Shown here piece by piece: positions 19,922 through 29,184 of a DNA stretch of 64,000 bases (position 1 is its first letter; every line of letters begins with the position of its first letter). Below the pieces are notes generated by a model. It worked only from the letters and a program-made list of their open reading frames with translations. It made no database searches and was not told the DNA's origin. Source of the DNA: Ochrobactrum chromiisoli (GTDB lineage Bacteria; Pseudomonadota; Alphaproteobacteria; Rhizobiales; Rhizobiaceae); NCBI RefSeq assembly GCF_026241335.1, contig NZ_JAPHAV010000008.1:1-64000 (forward strand), written 5' to 3'. The position numbers and the translations under genes are program-made.

Positions 19922-20188
19922 ATGAGCTTGCCGGATATTATCGGCCTGTTGGGCGCAGTCTTCTATCTCACGGCTTACGCCCTGATTCAGCTGCGCATTT
20001 ATACGGTGGATGACGCCATTATCACGCTGCTTAACATTCTGGGTGGCGTGGCTTTGATCTACTCACTCTCGTGGAATTTCAACCTCGGCTCCATCATCAC
20101 GCAGGTTGCCTGGTTGCTCTTTACGATTATAGGCTACGCACGCTACCGCGTCATGGCTCGTCGCCGTGCCACAACACCTGGGGAATAA
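19922..20188 (+). CDS. Small integral membrane protein, CBU_0592-like
   Basis: 88 residues with about three hydrophobic segments: LPDIIGLLGAVFYLTAYALIQL, ITLLNILGGVALIYSLSW and IITQVAWLLFTIIGYARY, then a basic C terminus. It resembles the CBU_0592 family of small bacterial membrane proteins of unknown function. The start at 19922 is chosen because GGAG is 6 bases upstream; upstream in-frame ATGs add non-hydrophobic, non-conserved sequence. It is monocistronic between a divergent peptide operon and a convergent LysR gene. Confidence 0.75.
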   Translation: MSLPDIIGLLGAVFYLTAYALIQLRIYTVDDAIITLLNILGGVALIYSLSWNFNLGSIITQVAWLLFTIIGYARYRVMARRRATTPGE

Positions 20189-20200
20189 CCCAAATCATCT

Positions 20201-21097
20201 TTATGTAACGGGATCATTCCCGTTGCTGGCAATAAGCCAGTCAGACACTTCACGAACGATTCTGCGTTGATGGCGGTCGGCTGGACGCATCAAGTAAAAA
20301 TAGGCATCAGAGCGCATCATGTGGTCGTGAGCAGGCACAAGCGTACCAGCTGCCAGCTGCTCCTTAATCAGCCATGTCCACCCCAACGTGATGCCAATGC
20401 CTTGCGTTGCGGCAGCGACACATAATCCGTAATCGCCAAGACGCCACTCCAATGCGCCGGCGGGCGGTGACAGCTTTGCATCCTGCCACCATTCCGGCCA
20501 GCCTTGCCAATCGCGCATCGTGTCTTCGATTGCCAGCAGGACGGGAGCTTTCAACTCCATGATGTTTCCACAGCCAGGTGCGGAAACAGGCACTACCTCT
20601 TCACGTCCCAGAATTGTCAGGTTGACCCCGATAGGTCGTTCTTTTCGATAAAAAAGAGCGAGATCAAATTCATCAAGCCGCAAATGCGCTACGTCATCAG
20701 TGACCCGCAGCCTGATTTCGATACCCGGAATTTCCGTTTTCAACATGCCGACACGTGTGAGAAACCACTGATCGGCAATGCCGCGTGAACAGGCAATGGT
20801 AATCTGACGCGGGCCGGTCCATGCCCTCAGCCCGTCCGTTACGGTTGTCAGATCTCCGAGAAGACGACTGACTTCTGAGGCATAGCTTTCACCGATCGCT
20901 GTCAATTGAACGCCAATGGGCAAACGGTTGAACAATTTCGAACCAATGAAAGCTTCGAGTTTGCCGATCTGACGACTGACCGCACTCTGCGTGAGACCAA
21001 GTTCAAGGCCCGCGCGTGAGAAGCTGCCAAGACGGGCAGCACTGTCAAACACCACAAGTGCATTGAGAGGCGGAATGGATTGCCGGCCAACTGCCAA
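20201..21097 (-). CDS. LysR-family transcriptional regulator (GcvA-like)
   Basis: 298 residues. N-terminal winged helix-turn-helix (LNALVVFDSAARLGSFSRAGLELGLTQSAVSRQIGKLEAFIG) and a LysR substrate-binding domain with RITIACSRGIADQWFLTRV-like spacing, closest in style to GcvA/AmpR regulators. TTG (21097) appears to be the start, with AGGAA upstream. A perfect 7-bp hairpin with a TCAT loop (20207-20224) overlaps the last codons and may help termination. The neighbouring membrane-protein gene converges on it, so the target genes are not obvious; the peptide operon upstream or an unlinked locus are possibilities. Confidence 0.87.
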   Translation of the reverse strand: MAVGRQSIPPLNALVVFDSAARLGSFSRAGLELGLTQSAVSRQIGKLEAFIGSKLFNRLPIGVQLTAIGESYASEVSRLLGDLTTVTDGLRAWTGPRQITIACSRGIADQWFLTRVGMLKTEIPGIEIRLRVTDDVAHLRLDEFDLALFYRKERPIGVNLTILGREEVVPVSAPGCGNIMELKAPVLLAIEDTMRDWQGWPEWWQDAKLSPPAGALEWRLGDYGLCVAAATQGIGITLGWTWLIKEQLAAGTLVPAHDHMMRSDAYFYLMRPADRHQRRIVREVSDWLIASNGNDPVT

Positions 21098-21301
21098 ATG
21101 AGAGTTCCTGTATCAATTTATATGGCACAAACTGTAATAGCTGATGATCTCGTTTGGATCCTGTTTGCTAGCTTTGATCAGTTCGCGACATGACAGCCTT
21201 TACGACAATATCCTTATTTGCTGAGCTATCAATTTGCCACTGTTTTCGATAGAAATATAATTCCTTTCAATGGCCCAATGTTGGGGCTCAGCGCAAAAGT
21301 T

Positions 21302-22381
21302 TTAAACCCTGTTACCCGTTTTAATATGAAATAGATGGACCCGGCTTTCGTCTCCTTTGACGTGCACCTGTTGCCCTAGCTCCAACTCGCTATCACGCGG
21401 GAACTCAACGGTCAGCATTTTAGGCTGGCCAATTTCGATATAGCCAAACATCTGACTTCCCAAGCGTTCAACCACCGCAAGCTCACCGCTGAACCAAGCG
21501 TCTTGTGCTGAACAAGCCGCCAGGTCTTCTGGCCGAATGCCCAGCGTAACATGACCCTGAACATTGAGCGGCGCGAAGTGGGAACGCAGAGAAATGTCCC
21601 TCCCTGTGCAGGACAGCACGAGAGTTTCTCCACTGTTCTGTCGAACCTCAGCAGGAAGAGCGTTCATGGTCGGGCTGCCAATGAATTGCGCAACAAAAAG
21701 ACTGGCAGGTTTCCGATATATATCGAGCGGCTTGCCAATCTGTTCGACATTGCCCTTGTTCATAACCACAATTCGATCAGCAAGTGTCATCGCCTCGACC
21801 TGATCATGCGTCACATAAACGGTGGTCGCTTTAATCTTTCTGTGTAGTTTCGCAATTTCCAGCCGCATTTCAACACGCAAAGCGGCATCAAGATTCGAGA
21901 GCGGTTCATCGAACAAAAATGCATTGGGCTCTCGCACAATCGCGCGCCCCATAGCGACACGCTGGCGTTGCCCCCCTGAAAGTTGTGCAGGGCGACGCGC
22001 AAGAAACTCGCCAATTTTAAGCGTTTCGGCCACCGTTCCAATGCGAGATGATACGTCATTATCATTCGAGCCGCGCATTTTGAGTCCAAACGCCATATTC
22101 TCTTCCACACTCATGTGCGGATAGAGCGCGTAATCCTGAAAGACCATCGCAATGTTACGCTCCGAGGGCGAAAGCTCGTTGACGATGGCATCGCCAAATT
22201 TCAATTCACCGCCCGATATATCCTCCAGACCCGCGATCATTCTGAGCAAAGTGGATTTGCCGCAACCGGAGGGACCGACCAGAACAACAAACTCTCCACT
22301 CTCGATCCGAAAGTCGAGATCGTGGATGACTTTATGGGTGCCATAAGTCTTCTGGATACGTTCCAACGCGATGGCGATCAT
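21302..22381 (-). CDS. Sugar ABC transporter ATPase (UgpC/MalK family)
   Basis: About 359 residues: Walker A GPSGCGKST, Q-loop FQDYALYPHMSVEENMAFGLKMR, signature LSGGQRQRVAMGRA, Walker B FLFDEPLSNLDAALR, H-loop VYVTHDQVEAMTLADRI, then the MalK-type regulatory C terminus (LGIRPEDLAACS). The start at 22381 follows GGGAGGAG; the 26 codons further upstream are not family-like. It is divergent from a GntR-headed operon that carries the matching binding protein and two permeases but no ATPase, so it almost certainly energises that importer. The shared 96-bp intergenic region links their control. Confidence 0.93.
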   Translation of the reverse strand: MIAIALERIQKTYGTHKVIHDLDFRIESGEFVVLVGPSGCGKSTLLRMIAGLEDISGGELKFGDAIVNELSPSERNIAMVFQDYALYPHMSVEENMAFGLKMRGSNDNDVSSRIGTVAETLKIGEFLARRPAQLSGGQRQRVAMGRAIVREPNAFLFDEPLSNLDAALRVEMRLEIAKLHRKIKATTVYVTHDQVEAMTLADRIVVMNKGNVEQIGKPLDIYRKPASLFVAQFIGSPTMNALPAEVRQNSGETLVLSCTGRDISLRSHFAPLNVQGHVTLGIRPEDLAACSAQDAWFSGELAVVERLGSQMFGYIEIGQPKMLTVEFPRDSELELGQQVHVKGDESRVHLFHIKTGNRV

Positions 22382-22426
22382 GCCTTCTCCTCCCAGAGTT
22401 TTCGCTTGACGTCTTTTATCGATATT

Positions 22427-22444
22427 ATTATCAATAATGATAAT
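22427..22444. promoter_or_regulatory. Inverted repeat, candidate GntR operator
   Basis: ATTATC-AATAAT-GATAAT, perfect 6-bp arms, in the 96-bp region between the divergent ATPase and GntR genes. The position suits autoregulation and co-control of both transcripts. Confidence 0.5.
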
Positions 22445-22477
22445 TGAGACATTAGGCAAGGAGGCTCAGACATCGGC

Positions 22478-23161
22478 GTGGCATATTTTTCACCCAAACT
22501 CGTTCAGAGCAGGCCTCCAAAAGCAGCAGTCGTATTTGAAGCGCTCAAGCGGGATATTATGCTTGGCACATTGCCCGCTGGGGCCAACTTGACAGAATTG
22601 GAAATCGCCGCGCATTTTCAGTGCAGCCAAGGACCGGTGCGTGAAGCGTTGCTCCAATTGCAGGAAGAAGGCCTTGTGCTGAGACAAGGACATAGGGGAA
22701 CACAAGTTTCTCTTTGTACGCCGGATGAAGCTGTTGAAATGTTTCGCCTGCGCAATTCCATTGAATGCAATGGTATTCCACGCGTGATGATGCGGCGATC
22801 CAAAAAGCTGACGGATGATCTTAAAGAAATGCTGGAGGGGATGCTGCAGGCAGCTGATGAAAAAGACGAATATCGTCTAGCTGCAATCGATCGTGATTTT
22901 CACCGGCGCATTTTCGACGAAGCAGACCTGCCCGCTCTGAACCCCATTTTACATCGTTGCCTCGTGCATAATCATCGCTTCAAAATCTCACAAAGCGGCA
23001 GTGCACGCGACCTGCGTGGAACCGCGCTACGTCATTGCGCAATTATTGATGCACTTGAAGCAGCGGACATTGAAGCTGCACAGATCGCCATGCGCCATCA
23101 TATTGCAACCATTGTCGATTTTGGGCCAGCTGTATTCCCGGAAGAAGGTCAGTCGCAATGA
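22478..23161 (+). CDS. GntR-family regulator (FadR/FCD subgroup)
   Basis: 227 residues. GntR winged helix (residues about 15-75: VFEALKRDIMLGTLPAGANLTELEIAAHFQCSQGPVREALLQLQEEGLV) and an all-helical FCD ligand domain with its metal-site residues spread over DRDFHRRIF and the later HCAIIDALEAADIEAAQIAMRHHI. GTG start with AAGGAGG 13 bases upstream, a slightly long spacing. It heads the plus-strand sugar operon and overlaps the esterase gene by 4 bp, so it is a local regulator, probably a repressor released by the imported sugar or an intermediate. Confidence 0.88.
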   Translation: MAYFSPKLVQSRPPKAAVVFEALKRDIMLGTLPAGANLTELEIAAHFQCSQGPVREALLQLQEEGLVLRQGHRGTQVSLCTPDEAVEMFRLRNSIECNGIPRVMMRRSKKLTDDLKEMLEGMLQAADEKDEYRLAAIDRDFHRRIFDEADLPALNPILHRCLVHNHRFKISQSGSARDLRGTALRHCAIIDALEAADIEAAQIAMRHHIATIVDFGPAVFPEEGQSQ

Positions 23162-24120
23162 CACATATCCTCGATCATGAACCGTTGCCAGAAATGCGGG
23201 CTCTTCTAGAAAAAATCGCTGTTGAGTTATCTGGCGCCCCTGATCCGACGACACTTCCGCCTGCGGAGGGTCGCACGCTTGCAGAAAAAAACAACCAGCG
23301 CTGGAATATCAATCTTCCAGAAATGCAGGCCGTGCGTTTAACGCAAATAGCTGCGAACCCGTCCATCGGCTCACAACAAACCCCATTGCTCGTTCTGGAA
23401 CCAATCAACAAAAGGCCCGGAACCCTTCTTTTCATTCACGGTGGCGGATTTGCCTTTTGCAGCCCCAAAACGCATGAGCGCTGCGCACGGGTGCTCGCAG
23501 AAAAGACCCGTTTAACCGTTGTTTTGCCTGATTACCGGCTAGCACCGGAAAACCCTTTTCCCGCCGGCCTCCACGATGTCATCGGCACCATGCGGGCATT
23601 AATTGATGGACAATTAGAAGGGCTGGATGGCCCCGTTTATATCGCAGGCGATTCCGCTGGCGCAAATCTTTCCCTCTCAGCGATGCTGCACGCGGCGCAA
23701 AACAATTATGCGCTGCCCAAGGGCGCCCTGCTCTTTTATGGCAACTATGCCATGGATTTTGAAACTCCATCTTATCAAGCCTTCATCAATGGTCCGGGGC
23801 TTACCACCGACAGAATGAAGCGTTATTGGAACTGGTATGCGAGCGGGCAAGACATTGCTTCACATCCGCTGGCCTGTCCACTTCACGCTGAAGATGCAGC
23901 TCTTGAAAAAATGCCCGCGCTTTATCTTACAGCCGCAGGCATTGACCCCCTCTTTTCCGATACGATTTTGCTGCATGAGCGACTGTTAAAAATTGGCCGC
24001 AAGGACGAAATAGCCATCACAAAAGGCGTGGTGCATGGCTTTCTACAATACACAAATGAACTGACGGCAGCTGAAGCAGCGTTGGAGGACGCGGCGCAGG
24101 CATTAAGCCGAATGGCCTGA
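23158..24120 (+). CDS. Alpha/beta hydrolase, HSL-type esterase or lactonase
   Basis: 320 residues of the hormone-sensitive-lipase group: oxyanion motif HGGG (about residues 94-97), nucleophile Ser167 in GDSAG, acid in GIDPLFSD and His in VVHGFLQY. No signal peptide. It is translationally coupled to the GntR gene (ATGA overlap) and precedes the binding-protein gene. An acyl-esterase or sugar-lactone hydrolase inside a sugar-uptake operon suggests the imported compound is acylated, esterified or lactonised. Catalytic class is firm; substrate is inference. Confidence 0.85.
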   Translation: MTHILDHEPLPEMRALLEKIAVELSGAPDPTTLPPAEGRTLAEKNNQRWNINLPEMQAVRLTQIAANPSIGSQQTPLLVLEPINKRPGTLLFIHGGGFAFCSPKTHERCARVLAEKTRLTVVLPDYRLAPENPFPAGLHDVIGTMRALIDGQLEGLDGPVYIAGDSAGANLSLSAMLHAAQNNYALPKGALLFYGNYAMDFETPSYQAFINGPGLTTDRMKRYWNWYASGQDIASHPLACPLHAEDAALEKMPALYLTAAGIDPLFSDTILLHERLLKIGRKDEIAITKGVVHGFLQYTNELTAAEAALEDAAQALSRMA

Positions 24121-24157
24121 ACAAGAGAGGCCTTTTAAACAACTGGGAGGAGTTGAA

Positions 24158-25351
24158 ATGTTGAAATCTCTTATGCTCAGTGCGGCATTTACCGCTGCAC
24201 TGACATTTTCCGCGCAATCTGCTGAAACCGTCCGCTTCTGGTATCATTTCGACAACCCGGAAAATCCGATGTCCGAACTGGTTGCCAAGTTTGAAAAGGC
24301 CAATCCAGACATCAAAATCGAGGCGGAAAATATTCCGTGGAATAGCTACTACGATAATCTCTATACGTCGATTATTGGTGGCAGCGCGCCTGATGCTGCC
24401 ATGGTCAAGCTGTTTGCACAGCCACGTTTGACCGAAATGGAAGCACTTGAGCCGCTTGGCGAGCGGATCAATGGCTGGGCCGGAAAAGACGACCTGCTCG
24501 ACAATCTCCTTGAGTTGAACAAAGCAGCAGACGGCAGCCAATACTATCTACCTATTCAATATGTCGTCCTTTATCTCTATTATCGCGCTGACCTCTTCAA
24601 AGAAGCAGGCCTTGAGCCTCCTAAAACCTGTGAAGACTTCCGCAACGCAGCCATCAAGCTCACAGAGGCCCCAAATCGCTACGGCTTTGGCCTTCGCGGA
24701 GGCAAAGGCGGATGGGATCAATGGGGCGCTTTTGTTCTTTCACAGGGTGGTGAGCTGAAGCCGGGTGGCTTGACGACGCCCTCTGCGGTGGCAGCCAATC
24801 AATGGGTAATTGATCTTTTCCAGAAGGACAAAGTCATTCCACCATCAGCACCCAATGACGGCTTTCAGGAGATTATCTCGGCCTTTAAAGGCGGAAAAAC
24901 GGCGATGACAATCCACCATATCGGATCGTCCAAAGACCTCGTTGCCGCTTTAGGCGACAAGGTGTCGGCAGTGCCTGTGCCTGAATGCGGAGGCAATCGC
25001 TGGACCTCCTATGGTGATGAATCGCTTGCGATATTCTCATCCTCAGAAGTGAAAGACGCTGCCTGGAAATGGATTTCCTTCCTTGCAGAAGGCGAAAATA
25101 ACGTCTCCTTCAACAGTGCAACCGGTCAGATGACCGTGACAAAAAGCGGTGCCAAAGACTGGAAGCTGCACGAACGCCGTTTCGTTGATGCCACGGTTGA
25201 TTCACTGCCCTTCGCACATGTGCTTCCACAAAATGAGGGCACATCGGAATTCGTGAACACGGCTTGGCAAATTGAAATGCAACGCGCACTCGCTGGGCAA
25301 ATCACCTCCGAACAGATGATGCAGGAACTGGAAAAGCTTTTCCAAAACTAA
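24158..25351 (+). CDS. Sugar ABC substrate-binding protein (SBP family 1)
   Basis: 397 residues. A signal peptide (MLKSLMLSAAFTAALTFSAQSA) leads into a family 1 extracellular solute-binding fold (VRFWYHFDNPENPMSELVAKFEKANPDIKIE, GGSAPDAAMV, YYLPIQYVVLYLYYRADLFKEAG). Such proteins bind glycosides, glycerol phosphates or polyols for MalFGK-like importers. GGGAGGAG lies a few bases before the ATG. A perfect 9-bp hairpin follows in the gap before the permease genes. Confidence 0.92.
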   Translation: MLKSLMLSAAFTAALTFSAQSAETVRFWYHFDNPENPMSELVAKFEKANPDIKIEAENIPWNSYYDNLYTSIIGGSAPDAAMVKLFAQPRLTEMEALEPLGERINGWAGKDDLLDNLLELNKAADGSQYYLPIQYVVLYLYYRADLFKEAGLEPPKTCEDFRNAAIKLTEAPNRYGFGLRGGKGGWDQWGAFVLSQGGELKPGGLTTPSAVAANQWVIDLFQKDKVIPPSAPNDGFQEIISAFKGGKTAMTIHHIGSSKDLVAALGDKVSAVPVPECGGNRWTSYGDESLAIFSSSEVKDAAWKWISFLAEGENNVSFNSATGQMTVTKSGAKDWKLHERRFVDATVDSLPFAHVLPQNEGTSEFVNTAWQIEMQRALAGQITSEQMMQELEKLFQN

Positions 25352-25373
25352 TCGATTGAAGCGCGTGAGCAAT

Positions 25374-25399
25374 ATGGCAGCAAACAATTGTGCTGCCAT
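25374..25399 (+). promoter_or_regulatory. Intercistronic hairpin after the binding-protein gene
   Basis: Perfect 9-bp stem (25374-25382 with 25391-25399) with an 8-nt loop, between the binding-protein stop and the first permease. No T-run follows, so mRNA stabilisation of the upstream cistron is more likely than full termination. Confidence 0.65.
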
Positions 25400-25454
25400 G
25401 CCTCCCCTTGCCCCTTCGAGATCCCGTTCTTTCATTAGCATGGATAGATAACCT

Positions 25455-26375
25455 ATGTCCGCATTGCCCTCCACATCCATTGCACCGACGCGACTTCGCC
25501 GCCGAAGCAAAACATGGTTGCCTTACTGGTTGCTGAGCCCTGCCGTTATCGTGACGCTGGTGATTGTCTTCTTGCCGATGGTGCAGGCAGTTTGGACAAG
25601 TTTTTACGATTTGGTTCTGTTCAAACCCAAAGCGACGGCATTTGTTGGCCTTGGCAACTACATCAAGCTGTTGCAAGATCCGGTATTCTGGGCTGCATTC
25701 TGGAATACATGCATCTGGATCGGACTGACCGTCCCGCTTCAAATGGGTCTTGGTCTGATTACGGCGCTGCTACTCAACAGAGAGTTTCCATGGCGTGGTC
25801 TGGCGCGTGCGCTGGTCATCATTCCGTGGGCGTTGCCAAGTGTCGTGATTGCGCTCATGTGGCGCTGGATTTACGATCCCAACACCGGCGTTCTCAATGA
25901 CATCCTGCTCAATCTCTCAGTTGTAAGCCAGGCAGTTCCTTGGCTGGCCGATCCAAATATCGCCCTTTACGCAATCATCGCCACACTGACATGGCAGGGC
26001 TTTCCGTTCTTTGCGATCATGATCCTGGCGGGCTTACAGGGCATTCCCAAAAGCCAGTATGAGGCAGCATCCATTGATGGTGCTTCGCCTTGGCGTCAGT
26101 TTGTAAACGTAACTCTGCCCGGCATAGCGCCTGTGCTTGCAACAGCAGGCTTGCTCCGCGTGATCTGGGTTGCAAACTCCATGGACGTCATCTTCGTCAT
26201 GACAGGCGGCGGCCCGGGCTACTCAACCTATACGCTGCCTCTCTATGCATTCGTAAAAGCGCGGCAAAACCTCGACTTCGGCTATGGCACCGCTATCGCT
26301 GTCACCTTCACGCTGCTGCTCGGCGTTCTGGTCGTTCTTTATCTGGCTCGTACAATGCGAGAGGTCGAAAAATGA
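25455..26375 (+). CDS. Sugar ABC permease (MalF/UgpA type)
   Basis: 306 residues with about six membrane segments. It opens with a basic cytoplasmic tail and WLPYWLLSPAVIVTLVIVFLPMVQAVWTSFYD, and has the CUT1 EAA loop YEAASIDGASPWRQFVNVTLPGIAP. The start lacks a strong ribosome site, in contrast to the binding-protein gene. It overlaps the next permease by 4 bp. Confidence 0.92.
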   Translation: MSALPSTSIAPTRLRRRSKTWLPYWLLSPAVIVTLVIVFLPMVQAVWTSFYDLVLFKPKATAFVGLGNYIKLLQDPVFWAAFWNTCIWIGLTVPLQMGLGLITALLLNREFPWRGLARALVIIPWALPSVVIALMWRWIYDPNTGVLNDILLNLSVVSQAVPWLADPNIALYAIIATLTWQGFPFFAIMILAGLQGIPKSQYEAASIDGASPWRQFVNVTLPGIAPVLATAGLLRVIWVANSMDVIFVMTGGGPGYSTYTLPLYAFVKARQNLDFGYGTAIAVTFTLLLGVLVVLYLARTMREVEK

Positions 26376-27205
26376 AACGTCAAAGCACGCTTAAACGCAT
26401 ATTGACCACCGACTTACCCGTCGCTTGCATCGTGCTGTTTGCTTTGGCACCATTTGCGTGGATGGTGCTCACGTCGCTAACGCCCACCGAGGCGCTTTCA
26501 GCCAATGGTGTTTCGCTCTCACCATCGGGCTGGAGCCTCGATAATTACGAACGGCTGTTTAACAAAGCGCAGTTCTACAAAAATATGCTCGACAGCCTGG
26601 TTATTGCGGTTGGCACAGTGGTGCTGGGCCTCGCCGTTTCTGTAACCGCGGCCTATGCACTCTCGCGTTTTCGCTTTCTGGGGCGCAAATTGTTCATGAT
26701 GCAATTTCTGCTCATCAACATGTTCCCCATTGTGCTGCTCATCCTGCCGCTTTTCATCATCATGCGAAAATATGGCATTCTGGACACCTATTTCGGCCTT
26801 ATTCTTGCGAATTCCACGGTTGCCATTCCGTTTTCAGTCTGGATGCTGACGAGCTACGTCGCGGCAATCCCCAAAAGCCTTGATGAAGCCGCGATGATGG
26901 ATGGCTGCTCACGTCTCGCCGCTTTACGGCGCGTGATTATACCCTTGATGATGCCCGGTATTATTTCCACTGGCATCTATATCTTCATCACCGCATGGAA
27001 CGAATATCTTTATGCGCTGACACTTGGCGGCAGAAATGTGCGCCCTGTTACCGTCGCAATTCAGACCCTGATTGGTGAATACCAAATCGAATGGGGACTG
27101 CTCGCAGCGGGTGCTGTTGTTGGCGCCATGCCCGCAACCATTCTTTTCCTTCTCGTTCAAAAACGCCTTATCGGCGGCCTTACACAAGGGGCAGTCAAAG
27201 GCTGA
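26372..27205 (+). CDS. Sugar ABC permease (MalG/UgpE type)
   Basis: 277 residues from the ATG at 26372, which overlaps the upstream stop as ATGA. Membrane segments and the EAA loop [27 protein letters not shown] are typical of MalG, followed by [14 protein letters not shown]. It forms the heterodimeric channel with the preceding permease and the divergently encoded ATPase. Confidence 0.92.
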   Translation: MKRQSTLKRILTTDLPVACIVLFALAPFAWMVLTSLTPTEALSANGVSLSPSGWSLDNYERLFNKAQFYKNMLDSLVIAVGTVVLGLAVSVTAAYALSRFRFLGRKLFMMQFLLINMFPIVLLILPLFIIMRKYGILDTYFGLILANSTVAIPFSVWMLTSYVAAIPKSLDEAAMMDGCSRLAALRRVIIPLMMPGIISTGIYIFITAWNEYLYALTLGGRNVRPVTVAIQTLIGEYQIEWGLLAAGAVVGAMPATILFLLVQKRLIGGLTQGAVKG

Positions 27206-27252
27206 CACCCCCTACATTCCCCAATAGTTCTTCAAGCAATCGAGGAAATATC

Positions 27253-28134
27253 ATGAACCCCATCGGGTTGATTTCAATGCAATATGCGCGGCCTTTCACA
27301 GCCCAGCATTTTTCCCTTTTCCATAAAATGCGTGAACACGGATTTGAATTTGTTGAGTTGCTGGTGCCAGAACCCGGCGAACTGGACCTCAAAGAAACAC
27401 GCAAAGCCCTCGATGACGCAGGACTTTTCGTCGTGCTTGCAGCACGCGTTAATCTTGAACGCAATATCTCTTCCGCCGACAACAATGCCTATCAGGGCGG
27501 CATTGATTATCTCAAATACACGGTTGATTGCGCCCATGCGCTTGGAGCGCAGGTTGTTGGTGGACCTCTGACCGGAAACCCTCTCGTCTTTGCTGGCCGC
27601 CCGCCACAGCCAGTTTCAGAAGATGAGCGTTTGCGCCGTAAAGATAGCTGCGTAAAAGCGCTGAAAATTGCCGGTGAATATGCGCAGGGAAGCGATGTTC
27701 TGCTCGCAGTCGAGCCACTTAACCGCTTTGAAAGCGATGTCCTTTGCACAACCCAGCAAGCAATCGAATTGTTGGATGCAGTTGACAAGCCAGCGATAAA
27801 ACTGATGCTCGATACTTTCCACATGCATATGGAAGAAAGCTCAATTCCAGAAGCGATCAGGCTTGCAGGCGATCTGGTTGTGCATTTTCAGGCCAATGAA
27901 AATCACCGCGGCTTTCCCGGCACAGGCGCAACAGACTGGGTTGCGGTTTGTCGCGCCCTGCACGAGATCGCTTATACCGGCCCAATATCGCTTGAACCAT
28001 TCCGCCGTCAGGATGATCGCTTTGGCGTTCCTTTTGCGCAATGGAGAGCGCCACACGAGGACGAAAGTGATCGTCTGTCAGCCAGCACCGCCTTCATGAA
28101 AAGCCACCTCCTGCTTACGGAGTATCGTCGATGA
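27253..28134 (+). CDS. Sugar isomerase/epimerase, ketose 3-epimerase-like TIM barrel
   Basis: About 293 residues from 27253 (GAGGAAA upstream). AP-endonuclease-2-type TIM barrel with probable metal ligands in VEPLNRFE, LMLDTFHMHMEE, HFQANENHRGFPGTG and ISLEPF. These follow the order seen in D-psicose/D-tagatose 3-epimerases. It probably epimerises or isomerises a ketose or keto-sugar made by the adjacent dehydrogenase, whose gene it overlaps by 4 bp. Hydroxypyruvate isomerase or inosose-type enzymes share the fold, so the reaction is only a family-level guess. Confidence 0.8.
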   Translation: MNPIGLISMQYARPFTAQHFSLFHKMREHGFEFVELLVPEPGELDLKETRKALDDAGLFVVLAARVNLERNISSADNNAYQGGIDYLKYTVDCAHALGAQVVGGPLTGNPLVFAGRPPQPVSEDERLRRKDSCVKALKIAGEYAQGSDVLLAVEPLNRFESDVLCTTQQAIELLDAVDKPAIKLMLDTFHMHMEESSIPEAIRLAGDLVVHFQANENHRGFPGTGATDWVAVCRALHEIAYTGPISLEPFRRQDDRFGVPFAQWRAPHEDESDRLSASTAFMKSHLLLTEYRR

Positions 28135-29126
28135 CCCTCAAAATTGGTTGGATTGGTTGCGGTATCCACGCAACCCAGATGTTGCTCCCGCAGCTTGTTC
28201 GTTACGATGTGGAAATTGCCGCGCTTTGCGACATAGACCCGACACGACTTGCGAATGCCGGACGGCAGTTCGGGGTGCGAACACTGACAAATGATGTTGA
28301 AGCCCTCCTCAACACACGCGGTCTTGATGCCATTGGCATGGCTGTTGGCCCTGATCAACACCTTGCATTTGGCAAGGCAGCGTTGGAACGCGGCTTGCCT
28401 GTATTCATGGAAAAACCACCTTCGGGGTCTGCCGAAGGCGCACGTGAACTTCTCAAAGCCTCCGAAAAAGCAAAAAAGCCACTGCTGCTCGGCTTCATGA
28501 AACGCTATTCGATCGGCAACAAAATCGCAGCCAATATCATAAAATCGGGCCAATTCGGCGATGTTCTGGGCCTAACCGGCTATTACATGACAGCCCCCGG
28601 TTATTTCGCGGGCAACGTCGATTACACTGGCTTTTTCCTGCACCACTGCGTCCATTATATGGACCTCGTCTCCCACTTGGTTTCCCCTGTTCGAAAGCTG
28701 ACAGCCAAGAAAGTCGAAAAAGAACCGGGTAAGCTGTTGATCCACGCGGCATTCGATTTTGAATGTGGCGCTATCGGCACCATTGCGATGGGGACGATTC
28801 AGTCGCGCGGAACCCCCGTCGAACGCATTGAACTGATGGGAGATCACCAGCGTATTGAGGTGGACGATGTTATCGACGTGCGCTGGCATCGTAATCCAGC
28901 ATTCAAAATTGACGATCCGAATGCGACATTGTCAGGCGACTGCGATACACTCACTTGGAAGCCTAACTTTACCGCAGCGGCCAATGAAGACCCCAAGGGC
29001 TATCATTCATTGTTGGCAGATGTCGTGCCCGCGCTTATGGGAGCGGAAACACCCGCCCCAAACATCGCTGATGGGGTTGTTGCTATGGAACGCCTAGAGA
29101 CTATGCGAAAGGAAGTAGGCTTATAG
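28131..29126 (+). CDS. Gfo/Idh/MocA-family oxidoreductase
   Basis: 331 residues. N-terminal Rossmann fold (KIGWIGCGIHATQMLLPQL, ALCDIDPTRL), the conserved EKPPSGSAEGARELL loop that carries the catalytic Lys in this family, and a C-terminal alpha/beta dimerisation domain. Such enzymes oxidise or reduce sugar hydroxyls with NAD(P), for example at C3 of glycosides. It is the last gene of the operon and is followed by a terminator. With the epimerase-like barrel before it, a keto-sugar route is likely. Confidence 0.86.
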   Translation: MTLKIGWIGCGIHATQMLLPQLVRYDVEIAALCDIDPTRLANAGRQFGVRTLTNDVEALLNTRGLDAIGMAVGPDQHLAFGKAALERGLPVFMEKPPSGSAEGARELLKASEKAKKPLLLGFMKRYSIGNKIAANIIKSGQFGDVLGLTGYYMTAPGYFAGNVDYTGFFLHHCVHYMDLVSHLVSPVRKLTAKKVEKEPGKLLIHAAFDFECGAIGTIAMGTIQSRGTPVERIELMGDHQRIEVDDVIDVRWHRNPAFKIDDPNATLSGDCDTLTWKPNFTAAANEDPKGYHSLLADVVPALMGAETPAPNIADGVVAMERLETMRKEVGL

Positions 29127-29146
29127 TGCCAATCCATTCATGCTTA

Positions 29147-29184
29147 AAAGAAGCGGACATGGCAAAAGCCCTTGCCGCTTCTTT
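29147..29184 (+). terminator. Terminator of the GntR/sugar operon
   Basis: Perfect 10-bp stem (29147-29156 with 29175-29184), with a possible inner GGC/GCC helix around AAAA, 20 bp after the dehydrogenase stop. The descending arm ends in TTCTTT. Confidence 0.65.

Noticed and set aside
26090-26371. Possible N-terminal extension of the second sugar permease
   Set aside because: It would overlap the first permease by about 280 bp in another frame; the ATG at 26372 gives the normal family start with an ATGA overlap.
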